Notes: a model not told the origin generated them from the letters alone. A stretch of 64,000 bases of DNA from Thalassobaculum_A sp040219615 (GCF_040219615.1 NZ_JAVJSE010000013.1:310001-374000); one strand, 5' to 3'. Positions 44,785-53,614 are shown, numbered from the stretch's first letter. A program made the numbers and translations.

Positions 44785-47507
44785 CCGCGCCGGCCGCCCG
44801 CCTGCGCGGCGTCGGCCACCGCTACGGCAGCGTCGCCGCCCTGCGCGACGTCGACCTGGAACTGCCGGCCGGCGGCACGGTCGGCGTCATCGGGCCGGAC
44901 GGGGTCGGCAAGTCGACCCTGCTCGGCCTGGTCGCCGGGGCCCGGCGCATCCAGCACGGCAGCGTCGAGGTGCTGGGCGGCGACATGGCCGACCCGCGGC
45001 ACCGGCGCGCGGCCTGCCCGCGCATCGCCTACATGCCGCAGGGCCTGGGCCGCAACCTGTACGCCGACCTCAGCGTGCATGAGAACCTGGCGTTCTTCGG
45101 CCGGCTGTTCGGGCTCGCCCGGGCCGAGCGCGAGGCCCGCATCGCCGACCTGCTGGCCGCCACCGGCCTGGACCCCTACCCCGACCGCCGGGCCGGCCAC
45201 CTGTCCGGCGGCATGCGCCAGAAGCTGGGGCTGTGCTGCGCCCTGATCCACGACCCGGACCTGCTGATCCTCGACGAGCCGACAACCGGCGTCGACCCGC
45301 TGTCGCGCCGGCAGTTCTGGGAGCTGATCGACCGGATGCGCGCCGCCCGGCCGGGCATGACCGTGCTGGCCTCGACCGCCTACATGGAGGAGGCGGCGCG
45401 CTTCGAGAGCCTGGTGGCGATGCACGACGGCGCGGTGCTGGCCGCCGGCACGCCGGCGGCGCTGCTGGCCCGCACCGGCACCCGCGACCTGGAGGCCGCC
45501 TTCGTCGCCCTGCTGCCGGCCGACCGGCGCGGCGAGGCGACGCCCCTGGAGATCGCGCCGCGCCCGCAGGAACACGCCACCCCGGTGATCGTGGCGCGCG
45601 GCCTGACCCGCCGGTTCGGCGACTTCACGGCGGTCGACCATGTCGGGTTCGAGATCGAGCGCGGCGAGATCTTCGGCTTCCTCGGCTCCAACGGCTGCGG
45701 CAAGACCACCACCATGAAGATGCTGACCGGGCTGCTGCCGGCGACCGAGGGCGAGGCGACCATCCTCGGCAGCCCGGTGGAGGCCGGCGGCCTGGAGACC
45801 CGGCGCCGGGTCGGCTACATGTCGCAGAGCTTCTCGCTGTACGGCGAGCTGACGGTGGCCCAGAACCTCGACCTGCACGCCCGGCTGTTCGGTCTCGACG
45901 ACGACCGCCGGCAGGCCAGGGTGACGGCGGTCACGTCGGATTTCGACCTCGCCGACGTCCTGGACGCCCTGCCCGACGGGCTGCCGCTCGGGGTGCGCCA
46001 GCGGCTTTCGCTGGCGGTCGCGGTGATCCACGAACCGGAGATCCTGATCCTCGACGAGCCGACCTCGGGGGTCGACCCGCTGGCCCGCGACCGGTTCTGG
46101 CGGTTGCTGGCGGCGCTGTCGCGCGACCGCGGCGTGACGATCTTCGTGTCGACCCACTTCATGAACGAGGCGGCGCGCTGCGACCGTATCGCGCTGATGC
46201 ACGAGGGCCGGGTGCTGGCCTGCGACGGCCCGGAGGCGATCCGCCGGGCGAGCGGGGCGGAGACCCTGGAGGACGCCTTCGTCGACCTGCTGCGCCGGGC
46301 GGCGCCCGAGCACGCCCCGCCGGCCCCAGCCGTGCGGACCGTCCTCCGGCCGGGCCCGCCGGCGGTGACCACGGACCACGCCGGCGCCTGGCGACGGCTG
46401 TACGCCTACAGCCTGCGCGAGACCCTGGAGGTGATGCGCGATCCGGTGCGGCTGGCGTTCTCGCTGCTCGGCACCGCCTTCCTGATGCTGGTGTTCGGCT
46501 ACGGCATCTCGTTCGACGTCGAGCGGTTGCGATACGCCGTGCTGGACGGCGACCGCAGCGCCGAGAGCCGGACCCTGCTCGAGGGCTTCCGCGGCTCGCG
46601 CTATTTCGAGGAGCAGGCGGCGCTGGCCGACCATGCCGAGATGGACCGCCGGCTGCGGCGCGGCGACATCGCGCTGGCGGTCGAGATCCCGCCCGGCTTC
46701 GGGCGCGACCTGCAGCGCGGCCGGGCGCCCGGACTGGCGGTGTGGATCGACGGCAGCATGCCGTTCCGGGCCGAGACGATCCGCGGCTACGTCCAGGGGC
46801 TGCAGCTGTCCTATCTCGACGAGCTGGCGCGCCGCGGCAGCGGGGCCGGGCCGCCGACGGCGGTCGCCGGGGTCGAGGCGCGGTTCCGCTACAACCAGGA
46901 CTTCCGCAGCATCAACGCCATGGCGCCGGCCAACCTGGCGCTGCTGCTGGTGTTCATCCCGGCGATCCTGACCGCGGTCGGGGTGGTGCGCGAGAAGGAG
47001 ATGGGCTCGATCACCAACCTCTACGTCACCCCGGTGACCCGGCTGGAGTTCCTGCTCGGCAAGCAGATCCCCTATGTCGGGGTCGCCATGGTGAACTTCC
47101 TGGTGATGGTGGCGATCGCCACCCTGGTGTTCGGGGTGCCGGTGCGCGGCAGCTTCGCCGCCCTGGTGGCCGGCGCCCTGATCTACGTGCTGGCGACCAC
47201 CGGCATCGGCCTGCTGATGTCGACCTTCACCCGCACCCAGGTGGCCGCCCTGTTCGGCACCGCCATCCTGACCGCGGTGCCGACCGTGCAGTTCTCCGGG
47301 CTGATGCAGCCGGTCTCGTCGCTGGCCGGGGCCGGCCAGGCGATCGGCACGGTGTTCCCGGCGACCTATTTCATGAAGATCAGCGTCGGCACCTTCACCA
47401 AGGCGCTCGGCTTCGCCGACCTGGCGCCGCAGTTCCTGGCCCTGGCCTGCTTCTTCCCGGTCCTGCTGGCGGCCAGTGCGCTGTTGCTGCCGGCCCAGGA
47501 GCGCTGA
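44781..47507 (+). CDS. RbbA-type ABC transporter (two ATPase domains fused to a permease)
   Basis: This 908-residue protein has two ATPase domains and an ABC2 permease, the layout of E. coli RbbA/YhiH (about 911 residues). ATPase 1 has GPDGVGKSTLLGLVAG, LSGGMRQKLGLCCALIH and LILDEPTTGVDP. ATPase 2 has GSNGCGKTTTMKMLTG, a degenerate signature (LPLGVRQRLSLAVAVIH) and LILDEPTSGVDP. The permease (about 550-905) has FNYRAEF-less but typical features: a membrane anchor, a soluble periplasmic region (YNQDFRSINAMAPANLALLL) and about five more membrane segments. It likely exports an envelope substrate or drug with its two partners. The stop is 1 base before the permease start. Confidence 0.9.
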   Translation: MTAPAARLRGVGHRYGSVAALRDVDLELPAGGTVGVIGPDGVGKSTLLGLVAGARRIQHGSVEVLGGDMADPRHRRAACPRIAYMPQGLGRNLYADLSVHENLAFFGRLFGLARAEREARIADLLAATGLDPYPDRRAGHLSGGMRQKLGLCCALIHDPDLLILDEPTTGVDPLSRRQFWELIDRMRAARPGMTVLASTAYMEEAARFESLVAMHDGAVLAAGTPAALLARTGTRDLEAAFVALLPADRRGEATPLEIAPRPQEHATPVIVARGLTRRFGDFTAVDHVGFEIERGEIFGFLGSNGCGKTTTMKMLTGLLPATEGEATILGSPVEAGGLETRRRVGYMSQSFSLYGELTVAQNLDLHARLFGLDDDRRQARVTAVTSDFDLADVLDALPDGLPLGVRQRLSLAVAVIHEPEILILDEPTSGVDPLARDRFWRLLAALSRDRGVTIFVSTHFMNEAARCDRIALMHEGRVLACDGPEAIRRASGAETLEDAFVDLLRRAAPEHAPPAPAVRTVLRPGPPAVTTDHAGAWRRLYAYSLRETLEVMRDPVRLAFSLLGTAFLMLVFGYGISFDVERLRYAVLDGDRSAESRTLLEGFRGSRYFEEQAALADHAEMDRRLRRGDIALAVEIPPGFGRDLQRGRAPGLAVWIDGSMPFRAETIRGYVQGLQLSYLDELARRGSGAGPPTAVAGVEARFRYNQDFRSINAMAPANLALLLVFIPAILTAVGVVREKEMGSITNLYVTPVTRLEFLLGKQIPYVGVAMVNFLVMVAIATLVFGVPVRGSFAALVAGALIYVLATTGIGLLMSTFTRTQVAALFGTAILTAVPTVQFSGLMQPVSSLAGAGQAIGTVFPATYFMKISVGTFTKALGFADLAPQFLALACFFPVLLAASALLLPAQER

Positions 47508-47508
47508 C

Positions 47509-48657
47509 ATGCAGGGGCGCCGGATGCAGGGACGCCGGATGCAGGGGCTGCACGCGATCTTCCACCTCGGCGTCAAGGAGCTGCGCAGCCTGCGGCGCGA
47601 CCCGGTGATGATCGGGCTGATCGTCTGGGCGTTCAGCCTGGCGATCTACACCGCCGCCAACGGCGTCGCCCACGACCTGCGCAACGCCGCGATCGCGGTG
47701 GTCGACCACGACCGCTCGCAGCTCTCGACCCGGATCCGCCAGGCCCTGCTGGGCCCGCAGTTCAAGACGCCGGAGCTGATCGACTTCGACGAGATCGATC
47801 CCGGCATGGACAGCGGGCGCTACACCTTCGTGCTGGTGTTCCCGCCGAGTTTCGAGGCCGACGTGCTGGCCGGCGACCGGCCGAGCCTGCTGCTGGACAT
47901 CGACGCCACCGCCTCGATGCAGGCCGGCATCGGCCGCGCCTATGTGAGCCAGATCGCCGCCCGGGAGATCGCGGCCTACCTGCAGCTCGAGGACGCGGCA
48001 CCACCGGTCGACCCGACGGTGCGGATCGCCTTCAACCCCAACCTGGAAAGCGCCTGGTTCACCAGCGTGATGACCCTGATCCAGAACGTCACCATGCTGT
48101 CGATCGTGCTGACCGGGGCGGCCTTCATCCGCGAGCGCGAGCACGGCACCATCGAACACCTGCTGGTGATGCCGCTGACCCCGATGCAGATCATGCTGGC
48201 CAAGGTCTGGGCCAGCGCCCTGGTGATCCTGGCGGCGGTCGCGGTCAGCCTGTGGCTGGTGATCGAGCAGCTGCTGGGGGTGCGGGTCGCCGGCTCGGTG
48301 CCGCTGTTCCTGGCCGGCACCGTGCTCTACCTGCTGTTCTCGACCAGCCTGGGGATCTTCCTGGCGACCCTGGCGCGCTCGATGCCGCAGTTCGGCCTGC
48401 TGTTCATCCTGGTGGCGCTGCCGATGAACATGCTGTCCGGCGGCAACACCCCGATCGAAAGCCAGCCGGAAGCCCTGCAGACCCTGATGCAGGCGGTGCC
48501 GTCGACCCATTTCGTGGCGTTCGCCCAGGCCATCCTGTACCGCGGCGCCGGCCTCGACGCGGTGTGGCCGCAGTTCGCCGCGACCCTCGGAATCGCCGTG
48601 CTGTTCTTCGCGGTCGCCGCGGCCCGCTTCCGCCGCAGCATCGCGACGCTGGGGTAG
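47509..48657 (+). CDS. ABC2-type permease (YhhJ-like)
   Basis: This 382-residue permease has one N-terminal membrane segment, a large periplasmic region (about 55-195) and five C-terminal membrane segments, with FIREREHGTIEHLLVMPLTP and LLFILVALPMNMLSGGNTPIES. It matches YhhJ, which forms an export system with RbbA and a HlyD-type protein. The start region is a 15-bp repeat (ATGCAGGGGCGCCGG), giving three in-frame ATGs at 47509, 47524 and 47539. The first has the AGGAG ribosome-binding site and is chosen. Confidence 0.9.
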   Translation: MQGRRMQGRRMQGLHAIFHLGVKELRSLRRDPVMIGLIVWAFSLAIYTAANGVAHDLRNAAIAVVDHDRSQLSTRIRQALLGPQFKTPELIDFDEIDPGMDSGRYTFVLVFPPSFEADVLAGDRPSLLLDIDATASMQAGIGRAYVSQIAAREIAAYLQLEDAAPPVDPTVRIAFNPNLESAWFTSVMTLIQNVTMLSIVLTGAAFIREREHGTIEHLLVMPLTPMQIMLAKVWASALVILAAVAVSLWLVIEQLLGVRVAGSVPLFLAGTVLYLLFSTSLGIFLATLARSMPQFGLLFILVALPMNMLSGGNTPIESQPEALQTLMQAVPSTHFVAFAQAILYRGAGLDAVWPQFAATLGIAVLFFAVAAARFRRSIATLG

Positions 48658-48710
48658 GCCGTCGACGGTCGCCGCTTCTCCTTCGGAGCGAGCGAGCTAC
48701 GGAGCGGCGA

Positions 48711-48839
48711 GTGGGTCCCGGATCGACCGCGACGAGGGCGTCGCGTCCGTCCGGAATGACGAAAAAAAGAGAGGGAGATTTCTTCCCCCGTCGTCATTCC
48801 GGAGCGGCCCGACGAAGGCGGGACGGATCCGGAACCCAC
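48711..48839. repeat. Large imperfect inverted repeat after the ABC exporter genes
   Basis: The left arm starts GTGGGTCCCGGATC (48711) and ends CCGGAATGACG (48751-48761). The right arm begins CGTCATTCCGG (48792-48802) and ends GGATCCGGAACCCAC (48825-48839). The inner and outer parts pair across an A/G-rich centre, AAAAAAAGAGAGGGAG. The TCATTCC/GGAATGA core is typical of dispersed intergenic repeats in proteobacteria. It may also act as a bidirectional terminator between the convergent exporter and hslU genes. Confidence 0.75.
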
Positions 48840-48866
48840 GAAGCGACGGGCGGGCGGCGCCCGGCT

Positions 48867-50177
48867 CTACAGGATGAACCGGCTGAGATCCGCGTTCTTG
48901 GCCAGCTCGCCGACCCGGGTGCGGACCAGCTCGGCGTCGACGGTGACGGTCTCGCCGGTGCGGTCGGAGGCGGTGAAGCTGATCTCCTCGAGCAGCTTCT
49001 CGAGCACCGTGTGCAGGCGCCGCGCCCCGATGTTCTCGACGCTGCGGTTGATCTCGACCGCCATGTCGGCGAGCGCGTCGATGGCGTCCTCGGTGAACTC
49101 CAGGGTCATGCCCTCGGTGCCGAGCAGCGCCTTGTACTGGGTGACCAGGCTGGCCTCCGGCTCGGTCAGGATGCGCCGGAAGTCGTCGCGGCTGAGCGCG
49201 CTCAGCTCGACCCGGATCGGCAACCGGCCCTGCAGTTCGGGCAGCAGGTCCGACGGCTTGGCGGTGTGGAAGGCGCCGGAGGCGATGAACAGCACGAAAT
49301 CGGTCTTCACCGGGCCGTGCTTGGTGGCCACCGTCGTGCCCTCGATCAGCGGCAGCAGGTCGCGCTGCACGCCCTCGCGGCTGACGTCGCCGCCGCGCTT
49401 CTCCTCGGAGCGGGCGATCTTGTCGATCTCGTCCAGGAACACGATGCCGTTCTGCTCGACCGCCTCGATGGCGGTGCGGGTCACGGTCTCCTGGTCGAGC
49501 AGGCGGTCGGCCTCCTCCTTGACCAGCAGCTCGTAGGAATCCGCCACCGGCAGCCGGCGCTTGCGCTTCTGGCCGCCGAACGCCTTGCCCAGCATGTCGC
49601 CGAGATCGATCATGCCCATCTGGGCACCCGGCATGCCGGGGATGTCGAAGGTCGGCATGCCCTGCGGGCCGCCGCCGCTCAGCTCGACCTCGATCTCGCG
49701 GTCGGCCAGCGCGCCCTCGCGCAGCATCTTGCGGAACTTCTGCCGGGTCTCGGCGCCGGCGGCGTTACCGACCAGGGCGTCGATCACCCGCTCCTCGGCG
49801 GCCAGCTCGGCCTTGGCGTGGACCTCGCGGCGCATGCGCTCGCGGGTCATGCCGATCGCCACCTCGACCAGGTCGCGCACGATCGACTCGACGTCGCGGC
49901 CGACATAGCCGACCTCGGTGAACTTGGTGGCCTCGACCTTCAGGAACGGCGCCTCCGCGAGCCGCGCCAGCCGGCGCGCGATCTCGGTCTTGCCGACGCC
50001 GGTCGGCCCGATCATCAGGATGTTCTTCGGCAGGATCTCCTGGCGCAGCTCCTCGGGCAGCTGGCGGCGCCGCCAGCGGTTGCGCAAGGCGATCGCCACG
50101 GCGCGCTTGGCGTCGCGCTGGCCGACGATGAAGCGGTCGAGCTCGGAGACGATCTCGCGGGGGGAGAAGGCGGTCAT
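48867..50177 (-). CDS. hslU: ATP-dependent protease ATPase subunit HslU
   Basis: HslU is the AAA+ unfoldase of the HslUV protease. The 436 residues have the start FSPREIVSELDRFIVGQRDAKRAV, Walker A GPTGVGKTEIARRLA, the pore loop and the I domain (about 110-235), Walker B IVFLDEIDKIA and the C-terminal GARRLHTVLEKLLEE plus sensor 2, ending in ADLSRFIL, the tail that docks on HslV. ATG 50177 is 16 bases after hslV. Length and motifs are normal. Confidence 0.97.
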   Translation of the reverse strand: MTAFSPREIVSELDRFIVGQRDAKRAVAIALRNRWRRRQLPEELRQEILPKNILMIGPTGVGKTEIARRLARLAEAPFLKVEATKFTEVGYVGRDVESIVRDLVEVAIGMTRERMRREVHAKAELAAEERVIDALVGNAAGAETRQKFRKMLREGALADREIEVELSGGGPQGMPTFDIPGMPGAQMGMIDLGDMLGKAFGGQKRKRRLPVADSYELLVKEEADRLLDQETVTRTAIEAVEQNGIVFLDEIDKIARSEEKRGGDVSREGVQRDLLPLIEGTTVATKHGPVKTDFVLFIASGAFHTAKPSDLLPELQGRLPIRVELSALSRDDFRRILTEPEASLVTQYKALLGTEGMTLEFTEDAIDALADMAVEINRSVENIGARRLHTVLEKLLEEISFTASDRTGETVTVDAELVRTRVGELAKNADLSRFIL

Positions 50178-50192
50178 AGGGTTTTCCCCCAG

Positions 50193-50753
50193 TTACAGGG
50201 ATTCCAGGGTGACGCGGTCGTTGGTGTAGATGCAGATGTCGGCGGCGATCGCCATCGCCTTGCGGGCGATCGCCTCGGCGTCCATGTCGTCGCGGTCGGC
50301 CAGCGCCCGGGCCGCCGACAGCGCGTAGGCGCCGCCCGAGCCGATCCCGATCAGCCCGTCCTCCGGCTCCAGCACGTCGCCGGTGCCGGACAGGATCAGC
50401 GACACGCCCGGGTCGACCACCGCCATCATCGCCTCCAGCCGGCGCAGGTAGCGGTCGGTGCGCCAGTCCTTGGCGAGCTCAACGCAGGCCCGCATCAGCT
50501 GGCCCGGATGCTGCTCCAGCTTGGCCTCGAGGCGCTCGAACAGGGTGAAGGCGTCGGCCGTCGCCCCGGCGAAGCCGGCGATCACCTGGCCGCCGGCCAG
50601 CCGCCGCACCTTGCGGGCGCCGGCCTTCATCACGGTGTTGCCGAAGGTGACCTGGCCGTCGCCGGCCACCACCACGCGGCCGTCCTTGCGCACCGACAGG
50701 ATGGTGGTGCCGTGCCAGGTCAGGGCGTGGCGGGAGTCGGAATGGTCGGTCAT
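50193..50753 (-). CDS. hslV: ATP-dependent protease proteolytic subunit HslV
   Basis: HslV is the threonine peptidase of the HslUV protease, processed so that Thr becomes the N-terminus. The 186 residues begin with a short propeptide and then HGTTILSVRKDGRVVVAGDGQVT, so the nucleophile is the first Thr of TTIL, with Lys and Gly-rich turns following. GSGGAYALSAARAL and ADICIYTNDRVTLESL complete the family pattern. hslVU next to the his operon is conserved in Alphaproteobacteria, with a ParDE pair inserted here. Confidence 0.97.
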   Translation of the reverse strand: MTDHSDSRHALTWHGTTILSVRKDGRVVVAGDGQVTFGNTVMKAGARKVRRLAGGQVIAGFAGATADAFTLFERLEAKLEQHPGQLMRACVELAKDWRTDRYLRRLEAMMAVVDPGVSLILSGTGDVLEPEDGLIGIGSGGAYALSAARALADRDDMDAEAIARKAMAIAADICIYTNDRVTLESL

Positions 50754-50884
50754 GGCGGTCCGTCGATGGGTGGCCGGGCGGCGTCCGCGGAATGTAAGGC
50801 CCGCGCGCCGGGGATCAAGCGTGGGGTTCGTGTTGACGACGGTACCACCAAGTCCTACCGTCGCAGCATCGGGAGGTAGCCGTC

Positions 50885-51163
50885 ATGACCGTCAAGCCCA
50901 CGATTTCCCTCACGGACGAAGCCCATGCCTTCGCGAGATCGCTGGTCGAGAGTGGCAAGTTTGCCTCGCTGAGCGCTGTCATCCAACACGGCCTTCGTTT
51001 AGTCGAGCGCGAGAACGAAGAGCACCGGGCAAGGCTCGACGCTATCCGTGCCGATCTCGATCGCCGCGCGGCACAGCCCTCGATCTCGATGGAAGAGATG
51101 GACGAACGACTCGCGGCTTGGCGGCTTGACCGTGGTCGGGCGGCGCCTGCCGATCTTGCCTGA
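50885..51163 (+). CDS. parD: ParD-family antitoxin
   Basis: This 92-residue protein has a ribbon-helix-helix N-terminus (KPTISLTDEAHAFARSLVESGKFASLSAVIQHGLRL) that binds DNA, and a charged C-terminal tail that would wrap the toxin (EEMDERLAAW). The ATG has GGGAGG upstream. It is predicted to neutralise the adjacent ParE and to repress the operon. The pair lies in the hslV-hisB gap, which is usually free of genes. Confidence 0.9.
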   Translation: MTVKPTISLTDEAHAFARSLVESGKFASLSAVIQHGLRLVERENEEHRARLDAIRADLDRRAAQPSISMEEMDERLAAWRLDRGRAAPADLA

Positions 51164-51168
51164 CGACC

Positions 51169-51486
51169 GTGAACGGCCGGGCATACAAGGTCGTCGAGAA
51201 CACAGAGGTCCTGTCCGACTATGTTGCCATCGCCGGGCACATAACCCGCTGGACGGGCGATCTGGCGTTGGCGGACCGCACCGTCGATGCGATACGCGAA
51301 TTCATCAAGAGCCTCGGTACATTGCCGCATCGCGGAGTCCCTCGCGACGACCTGCACCCGGCCCTGCGTCTCATCCCCTTCGGGAAACGCACCGTCATCG
51401 CCTACGAGATCGACGAAGACGGCGGGGTCGTTACGGTCCTTCGGGTGTTCTACGGCGGCCAGGACTACGAGGCGGTCGTCAGGTGA
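51169..51486 (+). CDS. parE: ParE/RelE-family toxin
   Basis: This 105-residue toxin has the ParE fold features: YKVVENTEVLSDYVAIAGHI at the N-terminus, then SLGTLPHRGVPRDDLHPALRLIPFGKRTVIAYEID and VLRVFYGGQDYEAVV. ParE toxins inhibit gyrase, while RelE types cleave mRNA; the ParD partner favours ParE. The start is GTG 51169, 5 bases after the antitoxin stop. Both reading frames are intact, so the module may be active. Confidence 0.88.
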   Translation: MNGRAYKVVENTEVLSDYVAIAGHITRWTGDLALADRTVDAIREFIKSLGTLPHRGVPRDDLHPALRLIPFGKRTVIAYEIDEDGGVVTVLRVFYGGQDYEAVVR

Positions 51487-51587
51487 GGGCCGGCCGCCCG
51501 GCGGGTCGGACCAGGTGCCCCCAGACCCTTCCCCCTGCGGCCCGACGCTGGTAAAGGTCCGCCCACCGCTCCGCAGGAGACAACGGC

Positions 51588-52202
51588 ATGGCCCGCCCAA
51601 CTGCCACGCGCACCGCGACCGTCGAGCGCAACACCGCCGAAACCCGGATCGCCGGCACCGTCGACCTGGACGGCACCGGCGTCTACGACGTCAGGACCGG
51701 CATCGGCTTCCTGGACCACATGCTGGAGCAGCTGTCGCGGCACTCGCTGATCGACCTGACCCTGCGCGCCGAGGGCGACCTGCACATCGACTTCCACCAC
51801 ACCACCGAGGACAGCGGCTACGTGGTCGGCGCGGCGGTCGCCAAGGCGCTGGGCGAGCGCAAGGGCATCGCGCGCTACGGCTCCTGCCTGCTGCCGATGG
51901 ACGAGGCGCTGACCCGGGTGGCGATCGACCTGTCCGGCCGGCCCTACCTGTCCTGGGACGTGGAGATGCCGGCCCAGAAGCTGGGCGACATGGACACCGA
52001 ACTGTTCAAGGAGTGGTTCCGGGCGTTCGCCCAGGCCGCCGGCGCCACCCTGCACGTCGACAGCCTGAAGGGCGAGAACACCCACCATATCGTCGAGACC
52101 TGCTACAAGGGGCTGGCGCGCGCACTGCGCGAGGCGGTCGAGATCGACCCCCGCAAGGCCGACGCCGTGCCCTCCACCAAGGGCGCGCTCCGCAGCGACT
52201 GA
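51588..52202 (+). CDS. hisB: Imidazoleglycerol-phosphate dehydratase
   Basis: This enzyme performs step 6 of histidine synthesis. The 204 residues are the monofunctional form (no phosphatase domain, as in most non-enteric bacteria). The duplicated Mn-binding motifs are HHTTEDSG (in DFHHTTEDSGYVVG) and ENTHHIVET, with TGIGFLDHMLEQLSRH early on. The start ATG follows CAGGAGA. It is the first gene of hisBH-GNAT-AFE-HIT. Confidence 0.97.
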   Translation: MARPTATRTATVERNTAETRIAGTVDLDGTGVYDVRTGIGFLDHMLEQLSRHSLIDLTLRAEGDLHIDFHHTTEDSGYVVGAAVAKALGERKGIARYGSCLLPMDEALTRVAIDLSGRPYLSWDVEMPAQKLGDMDTELFKEWFRAFAQAAGATLHVDSLKGENTHHIVETCYKGLARALREAVEIDPRKADAVPSTKGALRSD

Positions 52203-52262
52203 GCGGCCCTTCGACTGACACCGGCCCCGGATCCGGTCCGGGGCGACCGAACGGCGACCACC

Positions 52263-52928
52263 ATGGGCATCACCGCGATCATCGACTACGGCTCCGGCAA
52301 CCTCAGGTCGGCCGCCAACGCCTTCGAGCGGGCGGCCCGCGAGTCCGGCGCGCCTACCGGGATCGAGGTCACCGACGATCCGACCCTGGTGCGGACCGCC
52401 GACCGGGTCGTGCTGCCCGGGGTCGGAGCGTTCGCCGACTGCCGGCGCGGCCTGTACGCGGTCGACGGCATGGTCGACGCGCTGACCGCCCGGGTGCTGG
52501 GCGACGGGGTGCCGTTCCTCGGCATCTGCGTCGGCATGCAGCTGATGGCGGCGGCCGGCTACGAGCACGTGACGTCCGAGGGCCTGGGCTGGATCGACGG
52601 CGACGTCGAGATCGTCCGGCCGGCCCCGGAGGCCGACGGCCGGGCCCGCAAGATCCCGCATATGGGCTGGAACCAGCTGAACCTGGACGCGGCCGGCGCC
52701 GGCCACCCGGTGCTTGCCGGAATCGACAATGGCGACCACGCCTACTTCGTGCATTCCTATGCCATGACCCTGCGCGACCCGGCCCAACGCCTGGCGACCG
52801 TCGACTACGGCGGGCCGGTGACCGCGGTGGTCGGGCGCGACAACCTGATCGGCACGCAGTTCCACCCGGAGAAGAGCCAGGCCACCGGGCTGCGGCTGAT
52901 CGCCAACTTCCTCGGATGGAGGCCATGA
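52263..52928 (+). CDS. hisH: Imidazole glycerol phosphate synthase, glutaminase subunit
   Basis: HisH releases ammonia from glutamine for HisF. The 221 residues have the class I amidotransferase triad: the nucleophile Cys in FLGICVGMQLM, and His and Glu in GTQFHPEKSQATGL. The N-terminus AIIDYGSGNLRSAANAF and FVHSYAM are typical. A GNAT gene overlaps its stop (ATGA) and lies between it and hisA. Confidence 0.97.
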   Translation: MGITAIIDYGSGNLRSAANAFERAARESGAPTGIEVTDDPTLVRTADRVVLPGVGAFADCRRGLYAVDGMVDALTARVLGDGVPFLGICVGMQLMAAAGYEHVTSEGLGWIDGDVEIVRPAPEADGRARKIPHMGWNQLNLDAAGAGHPVLAGIDNGDHAYFVHSYAMTLRDPAQRLATVDYGGPVTAVVGRDNLIGTQFHPEKSQATGLRLIANFLGWRP

Positions 52929-53614
52929 CGGACCGGACCGAGAACGAGCCTTCCCAGGCCGCGGCGGAGCCGGCCAAGGCCGGGCCCGCCGCCGGGAACC
53001 CGGCGCCGACCGGCGACCTGCCGCTGCCGACGCCGCCGATGCCGACCGTCGAGCTGGTCGAGAGCCTTAACAGCAACGACCTGCACGACCTGTGCGACGC
53101 CGCCGAGGCGGCGATCATCGACGGCGGCGGCTTCGGCTGGCTGCGGCCGCCGCCGCGCCAGACCCTGGAGGCCTACTGGAAGGGCGTGCTGCTGATCCCC
53201 GAGCGCATGCTGTTCGTGGCCCGGCTGGACGGCGTGGTCGCCGGCTCCTGCCAGATCCAGAAGCCGCCGCGCAACAACGAGGCGCAGGGCTTCGCCTGCA
53301 ACCTGACCACCAACTTCCTGGCGCCCTGGTCGCGCGGCCACGGGCTGGCCCGCCAGCTGATCGAGATCGCCGAGCAGCACGCCAGGGCCGCCGGTTACCG
53401 GGTGCTGAACCTGGATGTGCGCGAGACCCAGCGGGCCGCCATCCGGCTGTACGAGACCCTCGGCTACGTGAAGTTCGGCGAGCATCCGTTCTACGCCTTC
53501 GCCGGCGACCGCTACGTGCGCGGCGCGTTCTACTACAAGGAGCTGAGCCCGCTCCACCCGATCGCGCCCCAGCCCGGGCCGAGCGGCCCGGCCGCCCCGG
53601 AGAAGACCCCGTGA
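52925..53614 (+). CDS. GNAT-family N-acetyltransferase inside the his operon
   Basis: This 229-residue protein has a Pro/Ala-rich N-terminal leader (about 1-45) and a GNAT domain. The domain has FVARLDGVVAGSCQI, then FLAPWSRGHGLARQLIEIAEQ (acetyl-CoA pyrophosphate loop, about 135-150), VLNLDVRETQRAAIRLYETLGYVKFG and HPFYAF. Its start overlaps hisH (ATGA) and its stop overlaps hisA (GTGA), so it is translated with them. The substrate is unknown. A histidine-pathway intermediate, histidine itself or an unrelated protein are all open. I recall GNAT genes at similar spots in other Rhodospirillales, without being able to check. Confidence 0.9.
   Translation: MTDRTENEPSQAAAEPAKAGPAAGNPAPTGDLPLPTPPMPTVELVESLNSNDLHDLCDAAEAAIIDGGGFGWLRPPPRQTLEAYWKGVLLIPERMLFVARLDGVVAGSCQIQKPPRNNEAQGFACNLTTNFLAPWSRGHGLARQLIEIAEQHARAAGYRVLNLDVRETQRAAIRLYETLGYVKFGEHPFYAFAGDRYVRGAFYYKELSPLHPIAPQPGPSGPAAPEKTP

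Noticed and set aside
44712..47576. About 950-codon open frame on the minus strand
   Set aside because: It is antisense to the RbbA-type gene, which has two complete ATPase domains.
48711..48839. Possible insertion sequence
   Set aside because: There is an inverted repeat but no transposase frame inside the 129 bases, so it is at most a non-autonomous or REP-like element.
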